Made by a program: the position numbers and the translations under genes
Notes under the pieces: generated by a model
Told to the model about the DNA's origin: nothing
Database searches by the model: none
Seen by the model: only the letters and a program-made list of their open reading frames with translations
DNA from: Myxococcales bacterium
GTDB taxonomy: Bacteria; Myxococcota; Polyangia; Polyangiales; Polyangiaceae
NCBI GenBank assembly: GCA_003151595.1
Contig: PLXW01000102.1
Span: 43,272-107,271 of the forward strand
Reading direction: 5' to 3'
DNA: 64,000 nucleotides
Shown: in pieces, positions 27,656 to 36,847 of the stretch
Numbering within the stretch: position 1 is the first letter of the stretch
Layout: every line of letters starts with the position of its first letter

Positions 27656-27707
27656 GGCGCTCCCTTTCACTGATGACCACGCGCCGGGAAGAGCGCAGCA
27701 TCGCGCG

Positions 27708-28571
27708 ATGCGCCCCTCCGCTGCGGTCTCGACTCTCCTCTTTTTCAGCAGCGTCTTCGCCGGCGTCGTCCTCGGGATGCTCGCCTTCTCCGGAACGCAC
27801 GATCCGACCGCGCTCTTCGTGCCGCTCGTCGCCGGCCTGTTCATCGGGATCGTTCTCGCGTCGAGCGTGAAGGTCGTCGCGCAGTGGGAGCGGATGGTCG
27901 TGCTTCGCCTCGGCCGCTTTCAGCTCGCCGCGGAGCCCGGGCTTCGCGTGCTGATTCCGATCTTCGACACGGCGATGTTCATCGACATGCGCGTGCAGAC
28001 CGTCCCCATCGCGCAGCAGCAAGCGATCACGCAGGACAACGTGCCGGTGGTGGTCAACGGCGTCATCTTCTTCCGCGTCGTCGACGCGCAGAAGGCGCTG
28101 ATGGACGTGCAGGACTACCGCTCGGCGATCTGGCGTCTCGCGCAAGCCACGCTCCGCGACGTCGCCGGCAAGCTCACGCTCGACGAGCTCCTGTCGCACC
28201 AAGATCGCCTCGAGGCCGAGATCGCGCGGAACATCGAAGGGGCGAGCCGCTCGTGGGGGCTCCACGTCGAGGCCATCAAGCTCGAGGACATCAGCGTCCC
28301 CGAGGAGCTGAAGAAGATGATGAGCCGCCAGGCGTCGAGCGAGCGCGAGAAGCGCGCGACGATCATCAAGGCCGACGGCGATCGCCAAGCCGCCGCGGCC
28401 CTCGCCGAAGCCGCCTCCACGATGGCCGCGAGCCCCGGCGCGATGCAGCTACGAACGCTTCAAACGATCGACGGCCTCGGCCCCAGCGCGTCGAACACGG
28501 TCGTCCTCGCGCTGCCGCTCGAGATGATCGAGGTGATGCGCAGCTACATTCAGAAGAACCCGCGCGCCTAA
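27708..28571 (+). CDS. Slipin / stomatin-type SPFH protein
   Basis: 287 residues. Two hydrophobic segments at the N-terminus (~8-50) anchor it, followed by a band-7/SPFH domain. Characteristic pieces are VVLRLGRF, PGLRVLIPIFDTAMFIDMR, TQDNVPVVVNGVIFFRV, and WGLHVEAIKLEDISVPEELK. The C-terminal helix (SSEREKRATIIKADGDRQAAA) matches the coiled stretch of slipins. Such proteins form large membrane-associated oligomers that organise microdomains or regulate proteases. An NfeD partner, often adjacent, is not present here. Start ATG 27708; no strong ribosome binding site. Confidence 0.9.
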   Translation: MRPSAAVSTLLFFSSVFAGVVLGMLAFSGTHDPTALFVPLVAGLFIGIVLASSVKVVAQWERMVVLRLGRFQLAAEPGLRVLIPIFDTAMFIDMRVQTVPIAQQQAITQDNVPVVVNGVIFFRVVDAQKALMDVQDYRSAIWRLAQATLRDVAGKLTLDELLSHQDRLEAEIARNIEGASRSWGLHVEAIKLEDISVPEELKKMMSRQASSEREKRATIIKADGDRQAAAALAEAASTMAASPGAMQLRTLQTIDGLGPSASNTVVLALPLEMIEVMRSYIQKNPRA

Positions 28572-28587
28572 CGTAAGAGCGCCTCTC

Positions 28588-31500
28588 TCAGGCAGGGATC
28601 GCGCTCGGCGTGCGGCTCGCCGCGAGGGCGAGCACCGCCACCGTCAGGTCGTCGATGTCGACCGGCTTCGCGATGTGCATCTGGTAACCGGCCGCGAGAG
28701 CCCGCTCGCGATCTTCGTCGCGCGCGAACGCCGTCAACGCCAGCGCAGGGATGTCTCCCGAATGTGCGACGCTCCGCTCCCTCAGCTTGCGAATGAACAC
28801 GTAGCCGTCTTCGCCCGGCATCGCGATGTCGCAGAGGAGAAGCTGCGGATGAAACTCATCGAGCGCCGTCGTCGCTTCGGCGGACGACTGCGCCAGCCTC
28901 ACGTCGACGCCGATCTGCCCGAGCATGTCGCCGATGGCTTCGGCCGTAGCGCGGTCGTCGTCGACGACGAGCATTCGCATCCCCCTGAGCATCGAGGAGT
29001 CGATGACCGCGCCTGCGAGCGGAGACTTCGAGGTCGGAACGTTGATGCGCGACGCCTTCATGAGCGGGAGCGTCACCGTGAACGTCGCGCCTCTCCCGGT
29101 ACCTGGGCTCTCCGCGGTGACGGTCCCCTGATGGAGCTCGACGAGGTGCTTCACGATCGCGAGGCCCAACCCGAGCCCGCCGTACGCGCGCGTCATCGAG
29201 CTGTTCTCTTGCGTGAAGCGATTGAAGACGTTCGGCAGGAAGGCGGCGTCGATCCCGATCCCGCTGTCTTTCACCCGAATCACGGCGTCCCCATCGACGG
29301 TCGTGAGCGACACGCGCACCGTTCCGTTCACCGGCGTGAACTTGATCGCATTCGCGACGAGATTCGACACCACCTGTTGAAGACGCGTCTCGTCGCCGTA
29401 GACGTTCGCCATCGCGTCGGAGTTTCCGAGGTCGACCTCGAGCTTCAATGACTTCCGTGCCGCGCTCGCGGAGAGTCCGTCGATGGCGGCGGTCAACAGA
29501 GGCGCGACATCGACCGCCTGGCGCTCCATGTGGAGCTTGCCGGTCACGATCCGGGAGACGTCGAGCAGGTCGTCGATGAGCTGCACTTGCATCATCACGC
29601 CTGCTTCGATGGCCTCGCCCGCGCGTTTGACCTTCGCGTCGTCCATCCCGCCGCGGCCGAGGAGCTGCGCGCGCATCAGCATGCTCGAGAGCGGCGTGCG
29701 GAGCTCGTGCGAGAGCGTCGCCAGGAACTGATCCTTGGTGTGATTGGCGCGCTCCGCCTCGGAGTTCGCGGTGTTCGCTTTCTCGATGAGATGCTTCAGC
29801 GCGTCGATGTCGAAGAGCGACACGATCGCGCCGTCGATGCGGTTCTCGGTCGTCTTGTAGGGGCGAATTTGAAGCCGATACCAGTGGCCGTCGCGATCCT
29901 GGACCTCGGATTCGCGTACGGCCATCGTCTCGATGACCTCGGCGATCTCGTGATCGAGATCCGCGACGTCGATGTTCGTCTTGATGTCCTCGAACGGGCG
30001 CCCGATGTCGCTCGGGAGGACGTTGAGGATCCGCCGCGCCTTGGGCGTGAAGCGGCGAATCTTTCGGTCGCCGTCCAGGATCAGGATCGGAATGTCGACC
30101 GTCGTCAGCAAGTTCACGAGGTCGCTGTTGACCTGAGTGACCTCCAGGTTGCGACTCTGAAGCTCGTCGTTGACCGTCGTGAGCTCCTCGTTGATCGACT
30201 GGAGCTCCTCCTTCGCCGTCTCGAGCTCCTCGTTCATGCTCTGAAGCTCTTCGTTACCCGAGACGAGCTCCTCGTTGGCGGTGCCGAGGTCGTCGTTGGC
30301 TCGGCCGTGCTCGGTGATGAGCGTCTGGAGGTACTCTTTCGTCCCCGCGAGCTCTTGCTCGAGCTTGGGGACGCGCCCCTTGTCCTTCGCCGCGTCCGGT
30401 GCGCGTGTCCGCGAAGGCTTCTTCGTGCGTCGCGACGCCGGCGCCGCCTCCTCGAAGAGGATGACGTAGAGAGCCTCGCGAGGAGTCGCGCCCATCAGCG
30501 GAATCACGAGCACGTCACAGGTCCTCTTCGACCCGCCGGAGTCGAACTCGATCCCGGGCGCCCTCGCCGGCATCGAGTCTTTCCGCGCCCTCTCGATCGT
30601 CGCTCGGAGCGTCAGGCCCAGCCCGTCGCGCGCCATCTGCATCACGTTGGTCTGCGGCTCGCCGGGCGCGGGCTGGAGATAAGCCCCCGTCTGCCCGCGG
30701 AATTCGAGAATATCCATCTTCTCGTTCACGACGATTCCGGGCGGCGCGTAGCGACCGAGCAGGAGGCGATCGAGCCGCTGCGAGAGGCCAAGCTGTCCCG
30801 GTGCGTCGCGCTCGTTGGGCCGATGGTCGGAAGGGCCCGGGGACCTCTCGGTGCGCACCGGCATCTCCGACCGCCGCGCGAATCGCAGCGTGCTTGGCAC
30901 CGCCGTACGGACGAAGATCTTGTGATGTTTGTCGAGCGGCTGAAAGAGGTGCTTGAACCCCGCGATGTTCTCGGCGCGGCCGAGGAGAAGAAACCCGGGC
31001 TGGGCGAGCGCGTAGTGCAACGTCGGCACGACGCGCTTCTGGAGCGTCTGATTGAAGTAGATGAGGACGTTGCGGCAGCTCGCCAGGTCCAGCTTCGAGA
31101 AGGGGGGATCGCGCGCGAGATCGTGCTGAACGAAGACGCACATGTCTCGGACGCTCTTCACGATTCGATAGCCCCGCTCGGCCTTCACGAAGAATCGCCG
31201 CCGTCGCTCGTCACTCACATGCCCGAGCGCGCTGTCCGGATAGATCCCCGCCCGCGCGATCTCGATGACCTTCGCGCTCAGGTCCGATCCAAAGATCTGG
31301 ATCGGCTGGGCGGAGTCTCCCAGGAACTCGATGAGTGCTATCCCGAGCGAGTAGACCTCTTCTCCGGTGGAGCACCCCGCGACCCAGATGCGAATCGGCG
31401 CGCCGTGCGCCTTGTCCTTCATGATGGCCGGAAAGACGCTCGTTTTCAGGCTCTCCCAGACCTCCGGATCGCGGAAGAACGACGTGACGTGGATGAGCGC

Positions 31501-32334
31501 GTCGTCGCGCAGGGCCAGGACCTCGGCGGGCGTCTTCTCGAGCACTGCGAGATACTCGCCGAGCGTGCCCACTCTTCGCAGCGCCATGCGCCGCGCGAGG
31601 CGTCGCTCCAGCGTGGGTGACTTGTACTCGCTGAAGTCGACGTGCGCGGCGCTGCACACGAGGGCGAAGATCTTCGTGAGTACGGATGCGTCGCGAATGG
31701 GCGCCGTCTCTTCGGGCTCGCGGACGTACGGGTGCCGCGCGATGCGCGTGAGCTCTTCGGCGAGCTCGGGGATCGGGAGGCAGTAGTCGACGACGTCGGC
31801 GTCGACCGCGCTCTGAGGCATGCCGCCGAACTTCGCCGACTTCGGCTCCTGCGCGAACGTGATGCCGCTCGCCTCTTTGATCGCCTTCAACCCCTGCGTG
31901 CCGTCCGATGCGGTGCCCGAGAGGACGACGCCGATGGCGTGGCTCCCTTTCTCGGCGGCGAGCTCGCGAAAGAAGAAGTCGATCGGTAGATGCCGGACCT
32001 TGGGATCTTCCGGGCGAGGAGCGAGGGTCAGCCGTCCGGCCTTGATCCCGAGGCAGGTGTTCGGCGGAATGACGTAAACGTGGTTCGGCTCCACGCGCAT
32101 GCGGTCTTCCGCCTGGGCGACGACCATCTTCGTCGTCTTCACCAGCGCTTCACGCAGGAAGCTCGCGTGCGTCGGGTCGAGGTGCTGAATCAGGACGAGC
32201 GCCATCCCGCTGCGCGCGTCCAGGCTTTGCAGCAAGCTCGCGAACGCCTCGAGCCCACCCGCAGACGCGCCCACGGCGACGATGGGGAACGCGCTCTCCG
32301 ATTTCGCGATGGTTGCCTTCGGTTTTATCGTCAC
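28588..32334 (-). CDS. CheB-CheR-PAS hybrid histidine kinase with receiver
   Basis: 1248 residues. Domain order: CheB methylesterase (~16-200, GASAGG Ser and LIQHLDPTH His); CheR methyltransferase (~205-480, FFRDPEVW, AGCSTGEEVYS for S-adenosylmethionine, CRNVLIYF); a coiled coil (~655-735, NEELQSMNEELETAKEE); PAS (~740-850); HisKA (LSHELRTPLSSM, H-box); HATPase with NAIKFTPVNG, DSGIGI and GGLGLGLAI; and a C-terminal receiver (VVDDDRAT, CDIAMPGEDG, KPVD). All catalytic landmarks are present. It is a known architecture for large signalling hubs that may link methylation chemistry to phosphorelay. No che genes lie nearby. It starts at GTG 32334 with no good ribosome binding site, so the start is provisional. 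Confidence 0.93.
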   Translation of the reverse strand: MTIKPKATIAKSESAFPIVAVGASAGGLEAFASLLQSLDARSGMALVLIQHLDPTHASFLREALVKTTKMVVAQAEDRMRVEPNHVYVIPPNTCLGIKAGRLTLAPRPEDPKVRHLPIDFFFRELAAEKGSHAIGVVLSGTASDGTQGLKAIKEASGITFAQEPKSAKFGGMPQSAVDADVVDYCLPIPELAEELTRIARHPYVREPEETAPIRDASVLTKIFALVCSAAHVDFSEYKSPTLERRLARRMALRRVGTLGEYLAVLEKTPAEVLALRDDALIHVTSFFRDPEVWESLKTSVFPAIMKDKAHGAPIRIWVAGCSTGEEVYSLGIALIEFLGDSAQPIQIFGSDLSAKVIEIARAGIYPDSALGHVSDERRRRFFVKAERGYRIVKSVRDMCVFVQHDLARDPPFSKLDLASCRNVLIYFNQTLQKRVVPTLHYALAQPGFLLLGRAENIAGFKHLFQPLDKHHKIFVRTAVPSTLRFARRSEMPVRTERSPGPSDHRPNERDAPGQLGLSQRLDRLLLGRYAPPGIVVNEKMDILEFRGQTGAYLQPAPGEPQTNVMQMARDGLGLTLRATIERARKDSMPARAPGIEFDSGGSKRTCDVLVIPLMGATPREALYVILFEEAAPASRRTKKPSRTRAPDAAKDKGRVPKLEQELAGTKEYLQTLITEHGRANDDLGTANEELVSGNEELQSMNEELETAKEELQSINEELTTVNDELQSRNLEVTQVNSDLVNLLTTVDIPILILDGDRKIRRFTPKARRILNVLPSDIGRPFEDIKTNIDVADLDHEIAEVIETMAVRESEVQDRDGHWYRLQIRPYKTTENRIDGAIVSLFDIDALKHLIEKANTANSEAERANHTKDQFLATLSHELRTPLSSMLMRAQLLGRGGMDDAKVKRAGEAIEAGVMMQVQLIDDLLDVSRIVTGKLHMERQAVDVAPLLTAAIDGLSASAARKSLKLEVDLGNSDAMANVYGDETRLQQVVSNLVANAIKFTPVNGTVRVSLTTVDGDAVIRVKDSGIGIDAAFLPNVFNRFTQENSSMTRAYGGLGLGLAIVKHLVELHQGTVTAESPGTGRGATFTVTLPLMKASRINVPTSKSPLAGAVIDSSMLRGMRMLVVDDDRATAEAIGDMLGQIGVDVRLAQSSAEATTALDEFHPQLLLCDIAMPGEDGYVFIRKLRERSVAHSGDIPALALTAFARDEDRERALAAGYQMHIAKPVDIDDLTVAVLALAASRTPSAIPA

Positions 32335-32449
32335 CAGGGAGCGCGGGCTGGCCGCATGATACCACGCGTATGGACCCCCACGGAGATGTGGTCAATCGTC
32401 GCCTGTCGCGCTGCGCGCGCACCGTCACGTCCGCCGAAGAGACGAACCT

Positions 32450-34399
32450 TCACTTCGCGTCGAGCAACTCTCGAACCTTGCGCGTGAGCGTCGCCGGCGT
32501 GATCGGCTTCTGGAGGAACGCCACGTCCGAGTCGAGCACGCCGTGGTGCACGATCGAGTTGTCGGTATATCCGGACATGTAGAGCACCTTCATCTTTGGA
32601 CGCAGCGGCTGCAGGCGCTCGGCGAGCTGCTTGCCGCTCATCCGTGGCATCACCACGTCGGTGAGCAGCAGATCGATCGTGGCGGTGTGCTGCTCACAGA
32701 CCAAGAACGCGTCGCCGCCGCTGAGCGCCTCGATGACGTGGTACCCGAATCGCCGCAGGATCGCGGCCGTGAGCACGCGCACGCTCTCTTCGTCTTCGAC
32801 GAGCAAGATCGTCTCCGCGCCCATCAACGTGCCGTTGGGCGGCGTGAGCGCGATCTTGGACTGGACCGCGGTCTCCGGCCCCTCGCGTCGCAGGTAGACC
32901 TTGAACGTCGTCCCCTTGCCGGGCTCGCTGTAAACCCAGATGTTGCCGCCGCTCTGCTGCACGATCCCGAAGACCGTGGCGAGTCCCAGGCCGGTGCCCT
33001 TGCCGCGCTCCTTGGTCGTGAAGAACGGCTCGTACATTCGCGCGAGTGTCGCCTTGTCCATTCCCGAGCCGGTATCGGTGACGGCGAGCATCACGTGCGC
33101 GCCGGCCGTGGCGCCGACGTGACTGGCTGCGTAGGTGTCGTCGAGCTCCACGTTCGTGGTCTCGATCGTGAGCTTGCCTCCGCGAGGCATCGCGTCGCGC
33201 GAGTTCACGACCAGGTTCATGACGATCTGCTCGACCTGACTCGGGTCGACCATCACGAGGCCGAGATCGGGCGCGGCGATCACGTTCAGCTCGACGTCGG
33301 CTCCGATGAGTCGCCGGAGCATGCGCGTCATCCCGGTCACGACGTCGCTCAGGTTCACGATCCGCGGTTGGAGGATCTGCTGCCGGCCGAACGCGAGGAG
33401 CTGGCGCGTGAGCTCGACAGCGCGATTGCCCGCCGCCTCGATCTCCTCGAGGTCCACGCGCCGTGGATCGCTCGGCGCCATGTCTTGAGCGAGCATGTGG
33501 CTGTAGCTCAGGATCACGGAGAGCAAATTGTTGAAGTCGTGCGCCACGCCGCCGGCGAGATTGCCGATGGCGTCCATCTTCTGCGCCTGGCGAAGCTGCT
33601 CTTCGGTCCGACGCAAGGCGACGACGGCGGTGACGTCGCGCACGTTGCTGACGATCGCGCGCACCGCGGGATCGGCGAGCAGGTTCATGCCCGTGGCCTC
33701 GAGCCATCGGGTCGACCCGTCGCGGTGGATGGCGCGGAACTCCACCTTCGCGCTGCGCGAGGCGTCGCTGCGAATCGTCTCCATCGCCGCGGCCACGGCG
33801 TCGCGATCTTCGGAGTGCACGAGCGAGAGCGCGCTCTGCCCGACGAATTGAGCGGGGACGTAGCCGAGGATCGTCTCGACCGCGGGGCTCATGTAGAGGA
33901 ACGTCCCGTCGAGCCCCTGGAGCGAGATCAGGTCCGCGCTTCGTTCGATGAGCGCGCGGTAACGGGCCTCGTCGCTCCGGCGCTGGTCCTCGCTTCGGCG
34001 GAGCGCGGCGGTGGCCTGGCGGCGACTCTCGATCTCTCGCAGCTCGCGCGCGACGCACGGCGTGAGCCGCGCGAGCCTGTCCTTGAGCACGAAGTCGTGC
34101 GCCCCGGCGCGCATGGCCTCGGCCGCGGTCTCTTCGCCGATGCTCCCCGAGACGATGATGAAGGGGATGTCGAGCGAGTGCTCCTTGAGGATGCGGAGCG
34201 CGTCCGGAGCGCTGAAAGTCGGCATCGCCCAGTCGCTGAGGACGACGTCCCACGCTCCTTCGGCGAGCGCAGCGCGCATGGAGGCTGCGTCTTCGATCCG
34301 CTTGGACACCGGCGCGTACCCGCGCTGTGCCAGCTCGCGGAGAATGAGCCCCGCGTCGGCTTCGGAGTCTTCGACGAGCAAGACGCGCAGCGGGATCAT
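32450..34399 (-). CDS. Hybrid sensor kinase: receiver-PAS-HK-receiver
   Basis: 649 residues from ATG 34399 (a GTG at 34408 would add three). The N-terminal receiver has LLVEDSEAD, a phospho-acceptor in LSDWAMP, and FVLKD. The PAS domain is ~150-270 (YRALIERSADLISLQGLDG). HisKA carries the H-box GGVAHDFNNLLSVIL near 305, the NtrB-like type; HATPase has MNLVVNSRDAMP, DTGSGMD and GKGTGLGLATV. The C-terminal receiver has LVEDEESV, LTDVVMPRMSG and LQKPI. No membrane helix, so a cytoplasmic kinase, tandem with and 115 bases upstream of the CheB-CheR gene on the same strand. The gap between them shows no clear terminator. Confidence 0.93.
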   Translation of the reverse strand: MIPLRVLLVEDSEADAGLILRELAQRGYAPVSKRIEDAASMRAALAEGAWDVVLSDWAMPTFSAPDALRILKEHSLDIPFIIVSGSIGEETAAEAMRAGAHDFVLKDRLARLTPCVARELREIESRRQATAALRRSEDQRRSDEARYRALIERSADLISLQGLDGTFLYMSPAVETILGYVPAQFVGQSALSLVHSEDRDAVAAAMETIRSDASRSAKVEFRAIHRDGSTRWLEATGMNLLADPAVRAIVSNVRDVTAVVALRRTEEQLRQAQKMDAIGNLAGGVAHDFNNLLSVILSYSHMLAQDMAPSDPRRVDLEEIEAAGNRAVELTRQLLAFGRQQILQPRIVNLSDVVTGMTRMLRRLIGADVELNVIAAPDLGLVMVDPSQVEQIVMNLVVNSRDAMPRGGKLTIETTNVELDDTYAASHVGATAGAHVMLAVTDTGSGMDKATLARMYEPFFTTKERGKGTGLGLATVFGIVQQSGGNIWVYSEPGKGTTFKVYLRREGPETAVQSKIALTPPNGTLMGAETILLVEDEESVRVLTAAILRRFGYHVIEALSGGDAFLVCEQHTATIDLLLTDVVMPRMSGKQLAERLQPLRPKMKVLYMSGYTDNSIVHHGVLDSDVAFLQKPITPATLTRKVRELLDAK

Positions 34400-34469
34400 G
34401 ACTGCCACATCCCGCTATCGTGCAAGGAACAAGCGCAGCCGGCGCTTTCGCGAGCTCGAGCGGTGACCG

Positions 34470-34940
34470 TCATGCGTCGGCGGGTGCGTCCTTCGCGAGC
34501 TGAGGCAGGCGTTCGTGCAGGCGCGCGACGAGCTTCACGAAATCGTAGCGGTCGGGTCTCCCCGCTCCCGGGATGCATGCGATGTCGTTCGCCGCAGCCG
34601 CCGCGCGAGCGCGCAACGCCGTGTCGAGCCCCAGCTTTTCGCCGACGTGCGTCAGCGTCTCGTGCTCGCTCGTGGAGATGACGCCGTCGAGCGCGGCGAA
34701 CCATGAGGCCAGCGCGTACGTGAGCACTTGTTCCCATCGCGACATGCCACTGAGATCGACGCCGTCGAGCGTGCGTCGCTCGGTCGTCGCGCGCGCCACG
34801 AGAGCAAGCTCGTCGGCCGTGAGCTCGCACTCTTTCGCCGCACGGGTGAGGCCGTCTTGCTCGACGCGCTGGAGCGAGCCGTCCGCCCATCCGATGGCCG
34901 CGAGTGCGAGAAACGACGCGAGCGGGAGCCGCTTGTCCAT
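34470..34940 (-). CDS. TerB-like protein
   Basis: 156 residues from ATG 34940; the open frame runs further upstream but is not coding-like there. It is all helical, with two related segments: ALAAIGWADGSLQRVEQDGL near residue 15 and ASWFAALDGVISTSEHETL near 75. Each has the Ala/Trp-(A)DG...E pattern of TerB-like (tellurite-resistance/DUF533-like) domains, where acidic residues bind metal. No other ter genes are nearby, so tellurite resistance itself is not implied. Divergent from the methyltransferase-like lipoprotein across 85 bases. Confidence 0.65.
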   Translation of the reverse strand: MDKRLPLASFLALAAIGWADGSLQRVEQDGLTRAAKECELTADELALVARATTERRTLDGVDLSGMSRWEQVLTYALASWFAALDGVISTSEHETLTHVGEKLGLDTALRARAAAAANDIACIPGAGRPDRYDFVKLVARLHERLPQLAKDAPADA

Positions 34941-35025
34941 GGCGTGAGAGTAGAGCGTGGCGCCTTGGGTTGTCGATGCTCGCCGCGGCACGATTGATGA
35001 AGGCCAGAGGCGCAGGAGGTGTGTC

Positions 35026-35877
35026 ATGCCTTCACGAACCCTCTCGTCCCTCTCGCTCGTCTTGCTGGCGGTTGCGGCCGCTTGCAACGCCGGGCCGGCT
35101 CCGCGCGATCCTTCGACCGTACCGGACGTTCCAATCCGCAACACGGCCGCCGTCGTCGAGAACACGCACGCCGTCACCGAGGTCAACGACACTCCGGCGT
35201 CGCTCGCGGTGGTCGCGGAGACCGATCGCGATCCGCGCGACCGAGCGCTCGACGCACGCTACCAGGGCGCCGATCTGCTCACGTTCCTCGACGTGCGTCC
35301 CGGGATGCGCGTCGCGGAGCTCACGGCAGGTGGCGGCTATCTCACCGAGCTCCTCTCGCGGACCGTCGGCGCGAGCGGTCAGGTGTTCGCCAACGAGCCG
35401 CCGTCGCTCGTCGCGCGAACGACCGTGAGCTCGGCGTTGCGCGAGCGACTGAGCCGCTCCGTGAACACGCCCGTCACCCGCGTCGATCGCGAGCTCGCGT
35501 CGCCGCTCCCGGCGCGCGCGCGCAATCTCGATCTGGTCTATCTCGCGCTCCCATATCGAACCGTCGAGGCGCTCGGCGTCCGCACCTCGGAGATGAACCG
35601 CGCCGCGTTCGAGGCCCTGGCGCCGGGAGGCGCGTACGTCGTCCTCGATTTTCGTCCGCGCATGAACGGCCCGAGCGCGGTGAACCTCCACGCGCTCCAC
35701 GCGCAAGAGTCGACGAACGTCAGGCGTCAGGTCGAAGCGGCGGGGTTCGTCTTCGTGACCGAGGGGCGCTTCCTGCGAAACGACGCGAACCCCAACGAGT
35801 GGGACGCGATCCTCGCTTCGAATCCGACGCCGCTCGAGGAGCAGGACCGCTTTCTCCTCGAGTTCGTCAGGCCGTGA
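35026..35877 (+). CDS. Lipoprotein with class I methyltransferase fold (COG4798-like)
   Basis: 283 residues from ATG 35026, fixed by AGGAGG at 35014-35019 and a lipoprotein signal (LVLLAVAAA then Cys near residue 20). The body has the Rossmann methyltransferase start DLLTFLDVRPGMRVAELTAG with the motif I glycines (AGGGYLTE) and a later LDLVYLALPY. It resembles the predicted methyltransferases of COG4798, whose members often carry signal peptides. S-adenosylmethionine is not known to be available outside the cytoplasm, so the activity is an open question. It is followed at 72 bases by another lipoprotein with its own AGGAGG. Confidence 0.78.
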   Translation: MPSRTLSSLSLVLLAVAAACNAGPAPRDPSTVPDVPIRNTAAVVENTHAVTEVNDTPASLAVVAETDRDPRDRALDARYQGADLLTFLDVRPGMRVAELTAGGGYLTELLSRTVGASGQVFANEPPSLVARTTVSSALRERLSRSVNTPVTRVDRELASPLPARARNLDLVYLALPYRTVEALGVRTSEMNRAAFEALAPGGAYVVLDFRPRMNGPSAVNLHALHAQESTNVRRQVEAAGFVFVTEGRFLRNDANPNEWDAILASNPTPLEEQDRFLLEFVRP

Positions 35878-35949
35878 CTCCGGCGATCGCCGCCCCGCCT
35901 GCTGACGCGGCACGCGCGCTGCAATCGATCCTCATCAGGAGGTCCGATC

Positions 35950-36834
35950 ATGAAAGCGACTTGGATAGGCTGTTCGACTCTGTGGGCTCTGGCGTCGCTC
36001 ATGACGGGGTGCTCCTCGGGGCCCGAGGCGTCGCACGGCGAGGTATCCAGTGCATCCACGCCACGCGAGGTTCAGCTGATCGCGCAAGAGGGTGACACGA
36101 GCGCAGAGCCGCAGCTCACAGAGGCTGCCAAGCTCTTCTTCGTGTCCAAGACGAGCGACGGGTATCACTACGCGATCGACGAGCTGAACACCGCGACGGG
36201 CACGCAGTACGTCGGCGCGATCGATCTGGGGCGGGCGGGGTGCAATTCGGAGTCGCTCGAAGCGGCGCTCGATACTCCTCGAACGGTGGCTGCGCTGGGA
36301 ACGATTCGCGGCGAGACGTTCGTCGCCCTCGCGGTGTATCGCGCGCTCCCTGATTTGGCGGCGACGGCGGCCGACAGCTATTTTCAAGCGCGCCCGGTGC
36401 GCGGAGGTGACGTGGCGACCGAGGTGAACCTCGGCCAGCAGACCGAGATCGCGCGCGTCGACTTCTCCAAGGCCCGCGTCCCGTTCCTCGATCAGACGTG
36501 GCTCTCGGCGCGCGTGCTCGAAGGCGGCGCGCTCGTCTCCGGATCGGTGAGCCAGGAGAGCGCGGCGCTCGTGGCGACCACGATCTACCTCCCGGTGCTC
36601 GACGGCGCGAAATGCGCGCCGGCCGGCGGCACGTGCGGCGAAGGGAGCGTCGCGACGTACACGCGCGACTCGTCGCGCTGCCTCGCGTTCAACGGCTGCA
36701 CGACGATCGGCGTGTGCCCGCTCTACATCCCGCTGTGCGACCCGGGCTACAAGCTCGCGGTGTGGCCAGCGACCCACGGATGCCCGGCGTGGGCGTGCGA
36801 TCCGGCGTTCGACCCCGCGCCCGAGTCGCGCTGA
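35950..36834 (+). CDS. Lipoprotein of unknown function
   Basis: 294 residues. AGGAGG at 35937-35942 sits 7 bases before ATG 35950. The signal peptide leads to a lipobox LMTG-Cys near residue 21. The middle region (~55-215) is a soluble mixed domain with no family I recognise. The last ~70 residues are Cys-rich (CAPAGGTCGEG, CLAFNGCTTIGVCPLYIPLC, GCPAWAC), probably disulfide-bonded on the cell surface. It is probably co-transcribed with the methyltransferase-like lipoprotein. Confidence 0.75.
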   Translation: MKATWIGCSTLWALASLMTGCSSGPEASHGEVSSASTPREVQLIAQEGDTSAEPQLTEAAKLFFVSKTSDGYHYAIDELNTATGTQYVGAIDLGRAGCNSESLEAALDTPRTVAALGTIRGETFVALAVYRALPDLAATAADSYFQARPVRGGDVATEVNLGQQTEIARVDFSKARVPFLDQTWLSARVLEGGALVSGSVSQESAALVATTIYLPVLDGAKCAPAGGTCGEGSVATYTRDSSRCLAFNGCTTIGVCPLYIPLCDPGYKLAVWPATHGCPAWACDPAFDPAPESR

Positions 36835-36847
36835 CGGGCGCGCGTCA
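36832..36847. terminator. Possible bidirectional hairpin covering two stop codons
   Basis: TGACG and CGTCA form a 5-base stem with a 6-base loop. They contain the stop codons of both convergent genes. Too short to be a confident terminator. Confidence 0.2.

Noticed and set aside
29530..31620. 696-codon plus-strand frame opposite the CheB-CheR kinase
   Set aside because: No motif; antisense to a gene with complete domains.
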